Source of the DNA: Streptomyces sp. NBC_00239
GTDB lineage: Bacteria > Actinomycetota > Actinomycetes > Streptomycetales > Streptomycetaceae
DNA length: 64,000 nucleotides
Direction: 5' to 3'
Assembly (NCBI RefSeq): GCF_036194065.1
Contig: NZ_CP108095.1
Span: 5,146,001-5,210,000, forward strand
Below are positions 1 through 8,441 of the stretch, piece by piece. Below the pieces are notes generated by a model that made no database searches, was not told the origin of the DNA, and was given only the letters and a program-made list of their open reading frames with translations. The stretch's first letter is position 1. The number at the start of each line of letters is the position of its first letter. Position numbers and translations under genes: made by a program.

Positions 1-474
1 CCGGCCGGCCTCGGCCGACGCCTGCTCGCCCGGATCGTCGACGCCCTGGTGACCGGCGCCGTGGCCACCGCCGTGACCGTTCCGTTCGTAGCGAAGGCAA
101 CCGAGCACATCGAGGCGAAGGTCGACGCCGCGAAGCTCTCCGGGGAGACCGTCACCGTCTGGCTCCTCGACGGCACCACCGGCGGCTACCTCGCCGTCGT
201 GCTCGGCGCACTGGTCGTCTTCGGCCTCCTCTACGAGGTGCTGCCCACCGCCCGCTGGGGCCGCACCCTGGGCAAGAAGCTCCTCGGCGTGCGCGTCGTA
301 CGGATGGAGACCGGATCGCGGCCCTCCTTCGGTGCGGCACTCGGCCGCTGGCTGGTGTACGGGGTGCTCGGCGCGCTCGGCATCGGGATCGTCAACATCC
401 TGTGGTGCCTGGTGGACCGGCCGTGGCGGCAGTGCTGGCACGACAAGGCGGCCGGTACGTTCGTCGCCCGCTGA
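1..474 (+). CDS. RDD family membrane protein, 5' end outside the window
   Basis: The reading frame is already open at base 1 and ends with TGA at 472-474, so the N-terminus is missing. The first residues read GLGRRLLARIVDALV, which is the Arg/Asp signature of RDD proteins in the first membrane helix. A second helix follows around GYLAVVLGALVVFGLLYEV, then the family motif GRTLGKKLLGVRVV and a third helix around LVYGVLGALGIGIVNILW. The C-terminal WHDKAAGTFV is also typical. RDD proteins are small polytopic membrane proteins; some have been linked to ion transport, but the function of this one is unknown. A second RDD gene follows 78 bases downstream on the same strand, so the two are tandem paralogues and probably cotranscribed. 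Confidence 0.85.
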   Translation, partial: PAGLGRRLLARIVDALVTGAVATAVTVPFVAKATEHIEAKVDAAKLSGETVTVWLLDGTTGGYLAVVLGALVVFGLLYEVLPTARWGRTLGKKLLGVRVVRMETGSRPSFGAALGRWLVYGVLGALGIGIVNILWCLVDRPWRQCWHDKAAGTFVAR

Positions 475-552
475 GCGGGTTTGCGGGCGGCGCGTCCCCC
501 GAACGGAGTCCGTCCCGTTGCGGGGTGCCGGGGCCCGGGTTCGACTACGGCC

Positions 553-1248
553 ATGAGTACCGATCAGCCGCCGCCGGGCCAGCCCCCCGAGGACGACCCG
601 TTCCTCAAGAAGCCGCAGGAGCCGCCTCCGACGACGCCGCCTCCGGGCTCGGGGTCCCCGTACGGGAGCCCCGGCGGCACGGGCGGCGGCTACCCGCCTC
701 CGCCGCCACCCCCGTCGGGTTCCGACCCGTACGGCGGCGGCATGGGCTACAACCCGCCCGACCCGCTCGCGGGCATGCCGCCGCTCGCCGACTTCGGCAA
801 GCGCCTCCTCGCGCGCATCATCGACGTCCTGATCATCGCCATCCCGCTCGGCCTGCTCCAGTGGGCCACCAGCCGCAACCGCTGGACCATCGAGACGGAC
901 GAGGGCGAGGACGCGACTGAGGTCTTCACCAAGGCGTACAGCGGCAGCGGGCTGCTGTGGACGCTCATCGGCATCGTGGCGTTCGTCGGCTACGACTGGT
1001 TCATGACGAAGAAGTCCGGCCAGACGGTAGGCAAGCGGCTGCTGGGTCTGCGCGTCGCCATGCTGAACGACGGAAGCGTGCCCACGAGCAACGCGTCGCT
1101 GTCCCGCGCGGCCGTGCTGTGGCTGCCCGCACTGCTCTGCTGCCCGTGTGTCTGGGAGCTCGTGCTCATCGTCACGATCTTCGCCGACAAGCCGTACAGG
1201 CAAGGCCTGCACGACAAGGTCGGCAAGACGGTGGTGGTCACCACCTAG
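553..1248 (+). CDS. RDD family membrane protein with proline-rich N-terminus
   Basis: The protein has 231 residues. I chose the ATG at 553 (MSTDQPPPG) because it begins the Pro/Gly-rich cytosolic tail usual in streptomycete RDD paralogues; the upstream in-frame stretch reads like non-coding DNA. Residues 1-75 are Pro/Gly/Tyr rich. The RDD core starts at FGKRLLARIIDVLIIAIPLG, has a second helix at LLWTLIGIVAFVGYDWF, then the motif SGQTVGKRLLGLRVAML, and a last hydrophobic stretch with the Cys run LLCCPCVWELVLIV. The C-terminal HDKVGKTVVV matches the upstream paralogue. Substrate and partners are unknown. The family call is firm; no function can be given. Confidence 0.88.
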   Translation: MSTDQPPPGQPPEDDPFLKKPQEPPPTTPPPGSGSPYGSPGGTGGGYPPPPPPPSGSDPYGGGMGYNPPDPLAGMPPLADFGKRLLARIIDVLIIAIPLGLLQWATSRNRWTIETDEGEDATEVFTKAYSGSGLLWTLIGIVAFVGYDWFMTKKSGQTVGKRLLGLRVAMLNDGSVPTSNASLSRAAVLWLPALLCCPCVWELVLIVTIFADKPYRQGLHDKVGKTVVVTT

Positions 1249-1267
1249 CGGCCCGGCCGCGCCGCAC

Positions 1268-1335
1268 CGGCGGTGTGCTCAGCCCGGCGGTGTGCTCAGC
1301 CCGGCGGTGTGCTCGGCCCGGACGTGTGCTCAGTG
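1268..1335. repeat. 17-bp tandem repeat, three full units plus a diverged fourth
   Basis: The unit CGGCGGTGTGCTCAGCC occurs at 1268-1284 and 1285-1301, then with one change at 1302-1318, followed by a decayed copy at 1319-1335. It lies between two convergent genes, just after the stop of the second RDD gene and before the stop of the minus-strand gene at 1352. No coding role is apparent. Confidence 0.8.
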
Positions 1336-1351
1336 CCACACCGGCGTGGGC

Positions 1352-1645
1352 TCAGCGGTGCACGGAGTGCGCGGGCTGCTCGGCCGGCCGGGGTTCCGGC
1401 ACCCGGGCGGCCGGCGCACCGGCCTGTTCGGCGGGGACGGTCGCCGGGTTCGTACGGACCCGGCGGGCCGTCCTCTTCGGCATGGCGGCCGTGAGGGCGA
1501 CCAGGAGGCCGAGGAAGAGCGCCGCCGCGGTGATGACGGCGACCCCGACACCGGTCCGCGTCTGAGAGAGCAGCAGCATCGCGATCGTGGACACGATGAC
1601 GGTGGCGGACCCGTAGGCGAGCTGTGCGGCTGTGGGACGCGGCAT
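1352..1645 (-). CDS. Small two-helix membrane protein, unknown function
   Basis: The protein has 97 residues. The ATG at 1645 is preceded by AGGACGG about 9 bases upstream, which is why I prefer it to longer upstream starts. Two adjacent hydrophobic stretches, LAYGSATVIVSTIAMLLL and GVAVITAAALFLGLLVAL, form a hairpin in the membrane. A basic stretch (PKRTARRVRT) and a Pro/Ala-rich cytosolic tail follow. It stands alone between the RDD pair and the divergent M6 protease gene. I recognise no named family; it looks like one of the many small conserved streptomycete membrane proteins. Confidence 0.7.
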   Translation of the reverse strand: MPRPTAAQLAYGSATVIVSTIAMLLLSQTRTGVGVAVITAAALFLGLLVALTAAMPKRTARRVRTNPATVPAEQAGAPAARVPEPRPAEQPAHSVHR

Positions 1646-2016
1646 GGCGGTATCCGTCCTCAAGGCATGGTCGGGGAGTCGCTCGCTCTGCGAAATGACT
1701 CTACGACGGGGGATTCCCGGAGGGAACTGCCGGTAAGCGTGACCTAACCCACGGTGCCGGAGCGGCCGGAGCATGGGGGGCGCACGGGGGCATACCGCGC
1801 GCCGGTGCTGGTCCCGGACGCGCCCTTCGTCCCATACGACCCCGGGGCGTCCGAAATGCGGAACTCGCTGACCGCATAGTGCAATTGGCAGGGGCAAGTC
1901 AAGGTCTGTCTTTTCTTGCGTTCCTCCGGTCAAATGTCGTCACTTGAGACGCGCGCTGCCCCGGAACCCCTGACTCCTGGTCCGTCCTGGCGGCCGCGGG
2001 AGGGGAACAACATCAA
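1646..2016. other. Intergenic region between divergent genes
   Basis: These 371 bases separate the minus-strand small membrane protein from the M6 protease. The part from about 1851 to 1945 is visibly less GC-rich than its surroundings and is the likely location of the protease promoter. I cannot assign convincing -35 and -10 boxes. No gene is seen. Confidence 0.5.
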
Positions 2017-4428
2017 GTGAGCACCAACAACTCGTCGAAGAGGCGAGCCATCCGCTTCGCAGCCGTCACCGTGACGATGGCTGCGTGTGCGGCCACCGCA
2101 TCGGTCTACACCATGGCGAGCGCGAGCAACACCGTCGCGAACGCTCCCGCAGTGGACCGCGTCGACCCGTCGGCCTCGGCCAAGACCAAGGTCGACCACG
2201 ACCTCGACGGCCCGTTCAGCAAGCAGCAGGCGCAGGCTCGCGAAGCCGCCCTGCAGCAGGTGCTGGAGGGCAAGAAGGCCGTCCAGCAGCGCGGCGCCTC
2301 CAAGGTCGTCAAGCTCGACGACAAGAAGTACGTCGAGCTCGGCCGCGAGAAGACCGACAAGATCTTCACGATCCTCGTCGAGTTCGGCGACAAGGTCGAC
2401 AACACGACCATGTTCGACCCGGACGGCTCCGAGGGCCCCAAGCCCCCGGTCGTCAAGTACGGCGGCGAAGCCGGCCCGCTGAAGAACTCCATCGCGCAGC
2501 CCGACCGCACGAAGGACAACAGCACCGCCTGGCGCAAGGACTTCAACCAGAAGTACTTCCAGGACCTGTACTTCGGTACCGGCGAGGGCAAGCACTCGCT
2601 GAAGACCTACTACGAGAAGACCTCCTCCGGCCGTTACTCGGTCGACGGCGAGGTCTCCGACTGGGTCAAGGTCCCGTACAACGAGGCCCGTTACGGCTCC
2701 AACTACTGCGGCCAGTCCAACTGCGCCAACGTGTGGGACACCGTCCGCGACGGCGTGACCGCGTGGGTCAAGGCCCAGAAGAAGGCCGGCAAGACCGACG
2801 CGCAGATCAAGGCGCAGCTGGCCAAGTACGACCTCTGGGACCGTTACGACTTCGACGGCGACGGCAACTTCAACGAGCCCGACGGCTACATCGACCACTT
2901 CCAGGTCGTGCACGCGGGCGAGGACGAGTCGGCCGGCGGCGGCAAGGAGGGCACCAACGCCCTCTGGGCCCACCGCTGGTACGCCTACGGCACCAACGCC
3001 GGCCAGACCGGCCCGAAGAACAACAAGGCCGGTGGCACCCAGATCGGCAAGTCCGGCATCTGGGTCGGCGACTACACCATGCAGCCCGAGAACGGCGGCC
3101 TCGGTGTCTTCGCCCACGAGTACGGCCACGACCTCGGTCTGCCGGACCTCTACGACACCACCGGTGCCGGCGAGAACTCGGTCGGCTTCTGGTCCCTGAT
3201 GTCGGCCGGCTCCTGGCTCGGCACCGGCAAGGACTCCATAGGCAACCTGCCCGGCGACATGACCGCCTGGGACAAGCTGCAGCTCGGCTGGCTGAACTAC
3301 GGCAAGGCCAAGGCCGCGACGAAGTCCACGCACAAGCTCGGTGTGTCGGAGTACAACACCAAGAACAAGCAGGCGCTCGTCGTCTCGCTGCCGAAGAAGA
3401 AGGTCACCACCACCGTCGTCAAGCCCGCCGAGGGCTCGAAGCAGTGGTGGAGCAACATGGGTGACGACCTCAAGAACACCCTGACCCGCTCCGTCGACCT
3501 GACCGGCAAGTCCACCGCCGCCCTGTCCCTCAAGGGCTGGTGGGACATCGAGGCCGACTACGACTACCTCTACACCGAGGTGTCCACCGACGGCGGCGCC
3601 AACTGGAAGGCCCTCGCGGGCACGGCCAACGGCACGGCCATCCCGGTCGACGCCGCCGGCAACCCGTCGCTGACCGGTGTCTCCGGCGCCTGGAAGTCGC
3701 TGAACTTCCCGCTGGACGCCTACGCGGGCAAGAAGGTCGACATCCGCTTCCGCTACCAGACGGACGGCGGCGCGGGCGGCAAGGGCTTCACCGCCGACGC
3801 GATCAACGTGACCGCCGACGGCGCCACGCTGTTCGCCGACGGTGCCGAGAACGGCCTCAACGGCTGGACCGGCAAGGGCTTCTCCGCCATCGGTGAGAGC
3901 TTCACCAAGTCCTACGCGCAGTACTACCTGGCCGAGAACCGCCAGTACGTCTCGTACGACAAGACCCTCAAGGTCGGCCCGTACAACTTCGGCTTCGCGG
4001 GCACCCGCCCCGACTGGGTCGAGCACTACGCGTACCAGACCGGTCTGCTGATGTGGCTCTGGGACACCTCCCAGAAGGACAACAACACCAGCGTCCACCC
4101 GGGCCAGGGCCTGATCCTTCCGATCGACGCCCACGCCAAGCCGATGACGTGGACCGACGGCACGCTGATGCGCAACAAGATCCAGCCGTTCGACGCGCCG
4201 TTCAGCCTGTACGCCACCGACGCCTTCACGCTCCACAAGGCCGACGTCGCGCGCAAGATCAGCTCGAAGGCGGGCGTCAAGTTCTTCGACGACCGCACCG
4301 GCACGTACTACTACGCGTCGAACCCGACGGGCAGCGTCAAGACCACTGACACCAACACCCGCATCTCGATCGTGGAGCAGCCCAAGGACGGCTCCTACAT
4401 CACGGTGAAGGTCGCCCCCTCCAAGTAA
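2017..4428 (+). CDS. Secreted immune inhibitor A type metalloprotease (peptidase family M6)
   Basis: The 803-residue protein starts at GTG 2017, with a GGGAGGGG ribosome binding site about 10 bases upstream. Residues 1-40 form a signal peptide: a KRR basic start, then a hydrophobic run ending near AATASVYTMASA. A propeptide and the catalytic domain follow. The zinc site is HEYGH at residues 367-371 in FAHEYGHDLGLPD, the HExxH-x8-type motif of gluzincins of family M6. A downstream methionine (SLMSAGSW) lies where the Met-turn is expected. The C-terminal half (from about residue 480) is Gly/Asp/Tyr-rich beta-structure with two repeats that look like carbohydrate- or protein-binding folds (YLYTEVSTDGG, ADGAENGLNGW). 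The enzyme is predicted to act extracellularly on proteins. A terminator lies just downstream, so it is monocistronic. Confidence 0.93.
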   Translation: MSTNNSSKRRAIRFAAVTVTMAACAATASVYTMASASNTVANAPAVDRVDPSASAKTKVDHDLDGPFSKQQAQAREAALQQVLEGKKAVQQRGASKVVKLDDKKYVELGREKTDKIFTILVEFGDKVDNTTMFDPDGSEGPKPPVVKYGGEAGPLKNSIAQPDRTKDNSTAWRKDFNQKYFQDLYFGTGEGKHSLKTYYEKTSSGRYSVDGEVSDWVKVPYNEARYGSNYCGQSNCANVWDTVRDGVTAWVKAQKKAGKTDAQIKAQLAKYDLWDRYDFDGDGNFNEPDGYIDHFQVVHAGEDESAGGGKEGTNALWAHRWYAYGTNAGQTGPKNNKAGGTQIGKSGIWVGDYTMQPENGGLGVFAHEYGHDLGLPDLYDTTGAGENSVGFWSLMSAGSWLGTGKDSIGNLPGDMTAWDKLQLGWLNYGKAKAATKSTHKLGVSEYNTKNKQALVVSLPKKKVTTTVVKPAEGSKQWWSNMGDDLKNTLTRSVDLTGKSTAALSLKGWWDIEADYDYLYTEVSTDGGANWKALAGTANGTAIPVDAAGNPSLTGVSGAWKSLNFPLDAYAGKKVDIRFRYQTDGGAGGKGFTADAINVTADGATLFADGAENGLNGWTGKGFSAIGESFTKSYAQYYLAENRQYVSYDKTLKVGPYNFGFAGTRPDWVEHYAYQTGLLMWLWDTSQKDNNTSVHPGQGLILPIDAHAKPMTWTDGTLMRNKIQPFDAPFSLYATDAFTLHKADVARKISSKAGVKFFDDRTGTYYYASNPTGSVKTTDTNTRISIVEQPKDGSYITVKVAPSK

Positions 4429-4457
4429 TGACTTGGTAAAGTCGCAGGTCAAAGCAT

Positions 4458-4493
4458 GATCGGCCGTCGCCCTCTAGCGGGCGGCGGCCGATC
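4458..4493 (+). terminator. Intrinsic terminator after the M6 protease gene
   Basis: A 15-bp stem with one G-T mismatch pairs 4458-4472 with 4479-4493 around a 6-base loop, starting 30 bases after the protease stop codon. There is no long T tract, which is usual for streptomycete terminators. Confidence 0.75.
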
Positions 4494-4555
4494 GCGTTTA
4501 GATGCGGGGAGCGAGATTCTTATTGACGCTCCATCTCACGGGGGAGATGAACCGC

Positions 4556-4894
4556 ATGCCAGGCGGAGGTTTCGTCAAGCTGCCCAACGGCAGCGTCGTG
4601 GTCGCACTGACCCTGCCCAGGCCGCGCGAGGACGGCCGGCACGTCCGTGTGCTCGTCCACGCCGCGAACCGGGCCCGCGCCCTGACCAGGCTGCGGAACC
4701 TCGGGATGCGGGCCGTGTATCTGCGGGGGAACGCGGAGCCGCCCACGCCGGACGAGGTGACGGCGGTGCTGCACCATCCGGACGGGCTGCTGTGGCGGGG
4801 CGCCGAGCCCTGCCAGCCCGTGGCGGAGCTCTGGCACCCCATACGCGCCCTCCTCCGCCCCGACCCGGCCACCCCCGGCCTCTCCAGCGCCTGA
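4556..4894 (+). CDS. Conserved hypothetical protein
   Basis: The protein has 112 residues from ATG 4556, which has GGGGAG 9 bases upstream. An in-frame ATG at 4547 sits too close to that site. The sequence begins MPGGGFVKLPNGSVVVALTL, followed by a charged region with a helix (NRARALTRLRNLGMRAVYLRG) and a C-terminal part with LLWRGAEPCQPVAELWHPI. There is no signal peptide or membrane segment, so it should be cytosolic. I recognise it as a short streptomycete conserved protein without an assigned function. It is followed by convergent pncA, with no operon partner. Confidence 0.65.
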   Translation: MPGGGFVKLPNGSVVVALTLPRPREDGRHVRVLVHAANRARALTRLRNLGMRAVYLRGNAEPPTPDEVTAVLHHPDGLLWRGAEPCQPVAELWHPIRALLRPDPATPGLSSA

Positions 4895-4976
4895 CCCCCC
4901 GACGGCCCGCCCCCCGGCCCCCAGCGGGCGCACAGCCTCGCCGGCCGCCCCGGGGCAACCCCGAACCGCGCCGGCG

Positions 4977-5579
4977 TCAGGTGCCGGGGACCGTGGGGGT
5001 GCCGGTGAGGTGGATGCCGGCGGAGCGGAGGTCGGCCAGGGCCCGGGCCGTCGTGTGCGCGGCCACCCCGGCCGTCAGGTCGAGAAGGACCCGCGTGGAG
5101 AACCCCTCCCGCACCGCATCCAGCGCAGTCGCCCGCACGCAGTGATCGGTGGCGATCCCGACCACGTCCACCTCGCCGACCCCCCGCTCCCGCAGCCACT
5201 CCGCGAGCCCGCTCCCGTTCTCGTCCGCGCCTTCGAACCCGCTGTAGGCGGCCGCGTACGCCCCCTTGTCGAAGACCGCCGAGACCGCGCCGGACGCGAC
5301 GGCGGGCGCGAAGTTCGGGTGGAAGCCCACCCCCTCCGTCCCGGCCACGCAGTGCACCGGCCAGGAGGTCTCGAAGTCCGGCGCGGCCGGCGGCCGCGCG
5401 AAGTGCGCGCCCGGGTCGATGTGGTGGTCGCGGGTGGCGACGACGTGCCGGTACCCGGGCGTGGCCTGCCCGATCAGCTCGGTGACGGCGGCGGCGACAT
5501 CGGCGCCCCCCGCGACCGCGAGGCTGCCGCCCTCGCAGAAGTCGTTCTGTACGTCGACGACGATCAAGGCGCGGTGCAT
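4977..5579 (-). CDS. pncA: Nicotinamidase (isochorismatase-like cysteine hydrolase)
   Basis: The 200-residue protein hydrolyses nicotinamide to nicotinate and ammonia in the NAD salvage pathway. The catalytic triad of the family is visible: Asp in LIVVDVQNDF at the N-terminus, Lys in FDKGAY, and the nucleophilic Cys in GIATDHCVRATA. The metal-binding segment is TRDHHIDPGAHF. Length and motif order match bacterial PncA. It lies downstream of pncB on the same strand with a 167-base gap, so the two genes act in consecutive steps (nicotinamide to nicotinate to nicotinate mononucleotide) and may share regulation from the palindrome upstream of pncB. Other isochorismatase-like activities are possible but less likely given this partner. 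Confidence 0.92.
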   Translation of the reverse strand: MHRALIVVDVQNDFCEGGSLAVAGGADVAAAVTELIGQATPGYRHVVATRDHHIDPGAHFARPPAAPDFETSWPVHCVAGTEGVGFHPNFAPAVASGAVSAVFDKGAYAAAYSGFEGADENGSGLAEWLRERGVGEVDVVGIATDHCVRATALDAVREGFSTRVLLDLTAGVAAHTTARALADLRSAGIHLTGTPTVPGT

Positions 5580-5746
5580 CGCGGCTGTCCTTACTCGGAG
5601 GAGTCAGAGCGGGCGGTGGAGCGGATCGGACGGTGCTGCGGGGGCGGGCTCGGGCGGGCTCGGGGCGTGCCGTCGGGGCGGGTGACCCCGGCGTGCGGCC
5701 CCGCCGGGGCGGGGGTGCTGGTGTTGGATGCCCGCGGTCCCGCCGT

Positions 5747-7075
5747 TTACGCGTACTCCGTCGGGATGACGGCCTCACCGCGCGAGAGCTGCGTCGCGGA
5801 GAGCGGCAGTGCGGCGCGGGCCGCCCGGTGCCGTTCGCGGGCCGCCTCCAGCGGCTCCCTGGCCACCACCTCGCCGCCCTTGACCAGCTCGACCGGCAGC
5901 TGGTGCGCGGCGAGCGCGGCCGGGACCGGCCCGGTGCCGATGACCTCCGCCTCGGCGATCCCGTCGGCGTCCGGCCGCCGGGCCGCCCACTTGCGGCCGC
6001 CGATCGAGGTCTTGCCGCCCAGCGACTTCTTCGCCACCGGCGTCAGCGCCGCCTTCGGGTCGGCGGAGGTGGCGCGGGCCACCAGCTTGTAGACCATCGA
6101 GCAGGTCGGGTGCCCGCTGCCGGTGACCAGCTGGGTGCCCACCCCGTACGCGTCCACGGGCGCGGCCGCCAGCGAGGCGATCGCGTACTCGTCGAGGTCG
6201 GAGGTCACCACGATCCTGGTGCCGGTGGCGCCCAGCTCGTCCAGCTGCTGCCGCACCCGGTGGGCGACGAGCAGCAGGTCGCCGGAGTCGATGCGGACCG
6301 CCCCGAGCCCGGTCCCGGCGACCTCGACGGCCGTGCGGACGGCCTCGGTGACGTCGTACGTGTCCACCAGCAGCGTGGTGTCGCTGCCCAGCGCGGCCAC
6401 CTGCGCGGTGAAGGCGTCCCGCTCGGTGTCGTGCAGCAGGGTGAAGGCGTGCGCGCTGGTGCCGACCGTGGGGATCCCGTACCGGAAGCCGGCCGCGAGG
6501 TCCGAGGTGGAGGTGAAGCCGCCCACGTAGGCGGCCCGGGAGGCGGCTACGGCGGCGAGTTCGTGGGTGCGCCGGGCGCCCATCTCGATCAGCGGCCGGT
6601 CGCCGGCGGCCGAGGCCATCCGGGAGGCGGCCGCGGCGATCGCCGAGTCGTGGTTGAGGATCGACAGGATGACGGTCTCCAGCATCACGCACTCGGCGAA
6701 GCTGCCCTCGACGCGCAGGACGGGCGAGCCGGGGAAGTAGACCTCGCCCTCCGGGTAGCCCCAGATGTCACCCGAGAAGCGGTAGCGGGACAGCCAGTCC
6801 AGGGTGCGGGCGTCCACGACCCGCCGCTCCCGCAGGAACTCCAGCACGGCGCCGTCGAAGCGGAAGTTCTCCACCGCGTCCAGCACCCGGCCGATGCCCG
6901 CCACGACCCCGTAGCGGCGCCCCTCGGGGAGCCGCCGGGTGAAGACCTCGAAGACCGAGCGGCGGTCGGCGGTGCCGTTCGCCAGGGCGGCCTGCAGCAT
7001 CGTGAGCTCGTAGTGGTCCGTGAAGAGCGCTGTCGACGGCACGTCCACCGGCAGGCCCAAATCCGCAGGGTTCAT
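5747..7075 (-). CDS. pncB: Nicotinate phosphoribosyltransferase
   Basis: The 442-residue protein converts nicotinate and PRPP to nicotinate mononucleotide, using ATP hydrolysis, in NAD salvage. It shows the family N-terminus ALFTDHYELTMLQAALANG, the FEVFTRRLPEGRRYGVVAG segment, SRYRFSGDIWGYPEGEVYFP, and the phosphate-binding region VRIDSGDLLLVAHRVR. Further on are IVVTSDLDEYAIASL and the GVGTQLVTGSGHPTCSMVYKL stretch that closes the barrel. The length fits the family. The ATG at 7075 is followed upstream by a 25-bp perfect palindrome (7094-7118), a candidate operator. clpS is divergent. Confidence 0.95.
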   Translation of the reverse strand: MNPADLGLPVDVPSTALFTDHYELTMLQAALANGTADRRSVFEVFTRRLPEGRRYGVVAGIGRVLDAVENFRFDGAVLEFLRERRVVDARTLDWLSRYRFSGDIWGYPEGEVYFPGSPVLRVEGSFAECVMLETVILSILNHDSAIAAAASRMASAAGDRPLIEMGARRTHELAAVAASRAAYVGGFTSTSDLAAGFRYGIPTVGTSAHAFTLLHDTERDAFTAQVAALGSDTTLLVDTYDVTEAVRTAVEVAGTGLGAVRIDSGDLLLVAHRVRQQLDELGATGTRIVVTSDLDEYAIASLAAAPVDAYGVGTQLVTGSGHPTCSMVYKLVARATSADPKAALTPVAKKSLGGKTSIGGRKWAARRPDADGIAEAEVIGTGPVPAALAAHQLPVELVKGGEVVAREPLEAARERHRAARAALPLSATQLSRGEAVIPTEYA

Positions 7076-7093
7076 GGTCAGGGACTCTACTCC

Positions 7094-7118
7094 ACATCTC
7101 GTCAGACTGACGAGATGT
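7094..7118. promoter_or_regulatory. Perfect inverted repeat in the pncB/clpS divergent region (candidate operator)
   Basis: The 11-bp arms ACATCTCGTCA (7094-7104) and TGACGAGATGT (7108-7118) flank GAC. The centre is about 30 bases upstream of the pncB start and 61 bases upstream of clpS. Placement at a NAD-salvage gene suggests control by an NAD-responsive or other dimeric repressor. The regulator itself is not identifiable from sequence. Confidence 0.6.
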
Positions 7119-7166
7119 AGGGGGCCGTTTGTGCGACCGGCCCGTCACAGTGGCAGCATGGGGTAG

Positions 7167-7484
7167 GTGAGTGTTGCTCTGAGCGTCGCCCCCATCGAGA
7201 TCGAACGCACCGAATCCGCCGAGGAGACCTACGCGGTCCCCGAACCGGACGTCCCCTGGGTGACCCTGGTGCACAACGACCCGGTCAACCTCATGAGCTA
7301 CGTGACGTACGTGTTCCAGGCGTACTTCGGCTACTCCAAGGACAAGGCGCACAAGCTGATGATGGACGTCCACCACAAGGGGCGGGCGGTCGTCTCCAGC
7401 GGCACCCGCGAGGAGATGGAACGCGACGTGCAGGCCATGCACGGCTACGGCCTCTGGGCGACGCTCTCGCAGGACCGCTTCTGA
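7167..7484 (+). CDS. clpS: ATP-dependent Clp protease adaptor ClpS
   Basis: The 105-residue protein binds N-degron substrates and delivers them to ClpA/ClpC-type unfoldases. The signature runs through [17 protein letters not shown], then [35 protein letters not shown] and a final helix. The VHNDPVN and VHHKGRAVV motifs are diagnostic. The N-terminal 28 residues are a flexible acidic extension. The start is GTG 7167. The stop overlaps the ATG of the next gene (TGATG), so translation is coupled. This clpS-DUF2017 pair is standard in Actinobacteria. Confidence 0.95.
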   Translation: MSVALSVAPIEIERTESAEETYAVPEPDVPWVTLVHNDPVNLMSYVTYVFQAYFGYSKDKAHKLMMDVHHKGRAVVSSGTREEMERDVQAMHGYGLWATLSQDRF

Positions 7485-8086
7485 TGGGCGGCGTGTTCGA
7501 GGCCCTCAAGGGCGGCGGCGCGGCCGTCGCGCTCGACGAGATCGAGATCTCCATCCTGCGCTCCCTGGCGGTCCAGCTGCTGGAGCTGCTCGGGCCGGGC
7601 GACGAGCCCGACGCGGACGCCGACCCGCTGGCGGCGCTGTTCGCCGAGGGGCCCAGCGAGCCGCCCTCCGACCCCGCGCTCGCCCGCCTCTTCCCGGACG
7701 CGTACGGCGGCCCCGGCGACGGCGGCGGAACCGACCCCGAGGAGCTGCGGGCCCGGTCCGCCGAGTTCCGCCGGTTCACCGAGACCGACCTGCGCGCCCG
7801 CAAGCGCGAGGACGCGCTGGCCGTCGTGCACAGCCTGAACGCGCTGTCGCCCGCCGGCGACGGCGGGGCGGTGCTGGAACTGACCGGCGAGCTGCCGCTG
7901 CGTTGGCTGGGCGCCCTCAACGACCTGCGGCTGACCATCGCCGCCCGGCTGGAGCTCACCGAGGACGACGAGGCGGGCGAGCTCTTCGAGCTGCCGGACT
8001 CCGACCCCCGCAAGCCGATGGTGATGGCGTACCTGTGGCTGGGCGGGCTCCAGGAGACCCTCGTCGAGACCCTGCTGCCGGAGTGA
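7484..8086 (+). CDS. DUF2017 family protein, partner of clpS
   Basis: The 200-residue cytosolic protein starts within the clpS stop codon (TGATG overlap at 7482-7486). It begins [21 protein letters not shown] and is acidic, with Asp/Glu/Pro-rich linkers (GDEPDADADPLAALFAEG) and helical C-terminal parts (LGALNDLRLTIAARLEL). The order and tight coupling match the actinobacterial DUF2017 family, always found just after clpS. The function is unknown; a role in Clp-dependent proteolysis is inferred only from this linkage. Confidence 0.85.
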   Translation: MGGVFEALKGGGAAVALDEIEISILRSLAVQLLELLGPGDEPDADADPLAALFAEGPSEPPSDPALARLFPDAYGGPGDGGGTDPEELRARSAEFRRFTETDLRARKREDALAVVHSLNALSPAGDGGAVLELTGELPLRWLGALNDLRLTIAARLELTEDDEAGELFELPDSDPRKPMVMAYLWLGGLQETLVETLLPE

Positions 8087-8441
8087 CGGCGGACTGACGC
8101 CGGGGTCGACGCCCCCATGACACCCGGACGGCACCCGCCGTTCGCTCAGCGGACGCTCAAATCCGGATAACGATCAGATCACTGCGATCCGGTGCTTTAA
8201 CGTGCAATCGGCCACTTGCCCCGATTTGCCTGTGCGGTGCGTCACTCTTTCGTCCGTCGGCGACCCATAAGTCCGTGATAAATCTTCCGGACCGCCGACG
8301 GGACGACACCCCTGTCCCCGTGGCGGTGCTTGAACCGGCCGACCGCCGGCGTGCAACTCCATCCGTATCCGGGGGGATCGAGGACCCGATCCGCAGCCTC
8401 TTCAGCAGGCGCGGGTCGGCGTGGAGAAAGGCGCACCAAAC
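8087..8441. other. Intergenic region upstream of the permease, probably promoter-bearing
   Basis: No gene is seen in these 355 bases. The stretch from about 8157 to 8290 is lower in GC than its surroundings and includes an imperfect hairpin with arms CCGGAT (8163-8168) and ATCCGG (8187-8192). This looks like the control region of the permease at 8442; I cannot define the promoter boxes. It should be compared with known 5' leader motifs. Confidence 0.45.

Noticed and set aside
1930..4452. 840-codon reverse-strand open frame
   Set aside because: It is antisense to the M6 protease, with Val/Gly/Leu/Asp-biased translation and no motifs; a typical shadow of high-GC coding DNA.
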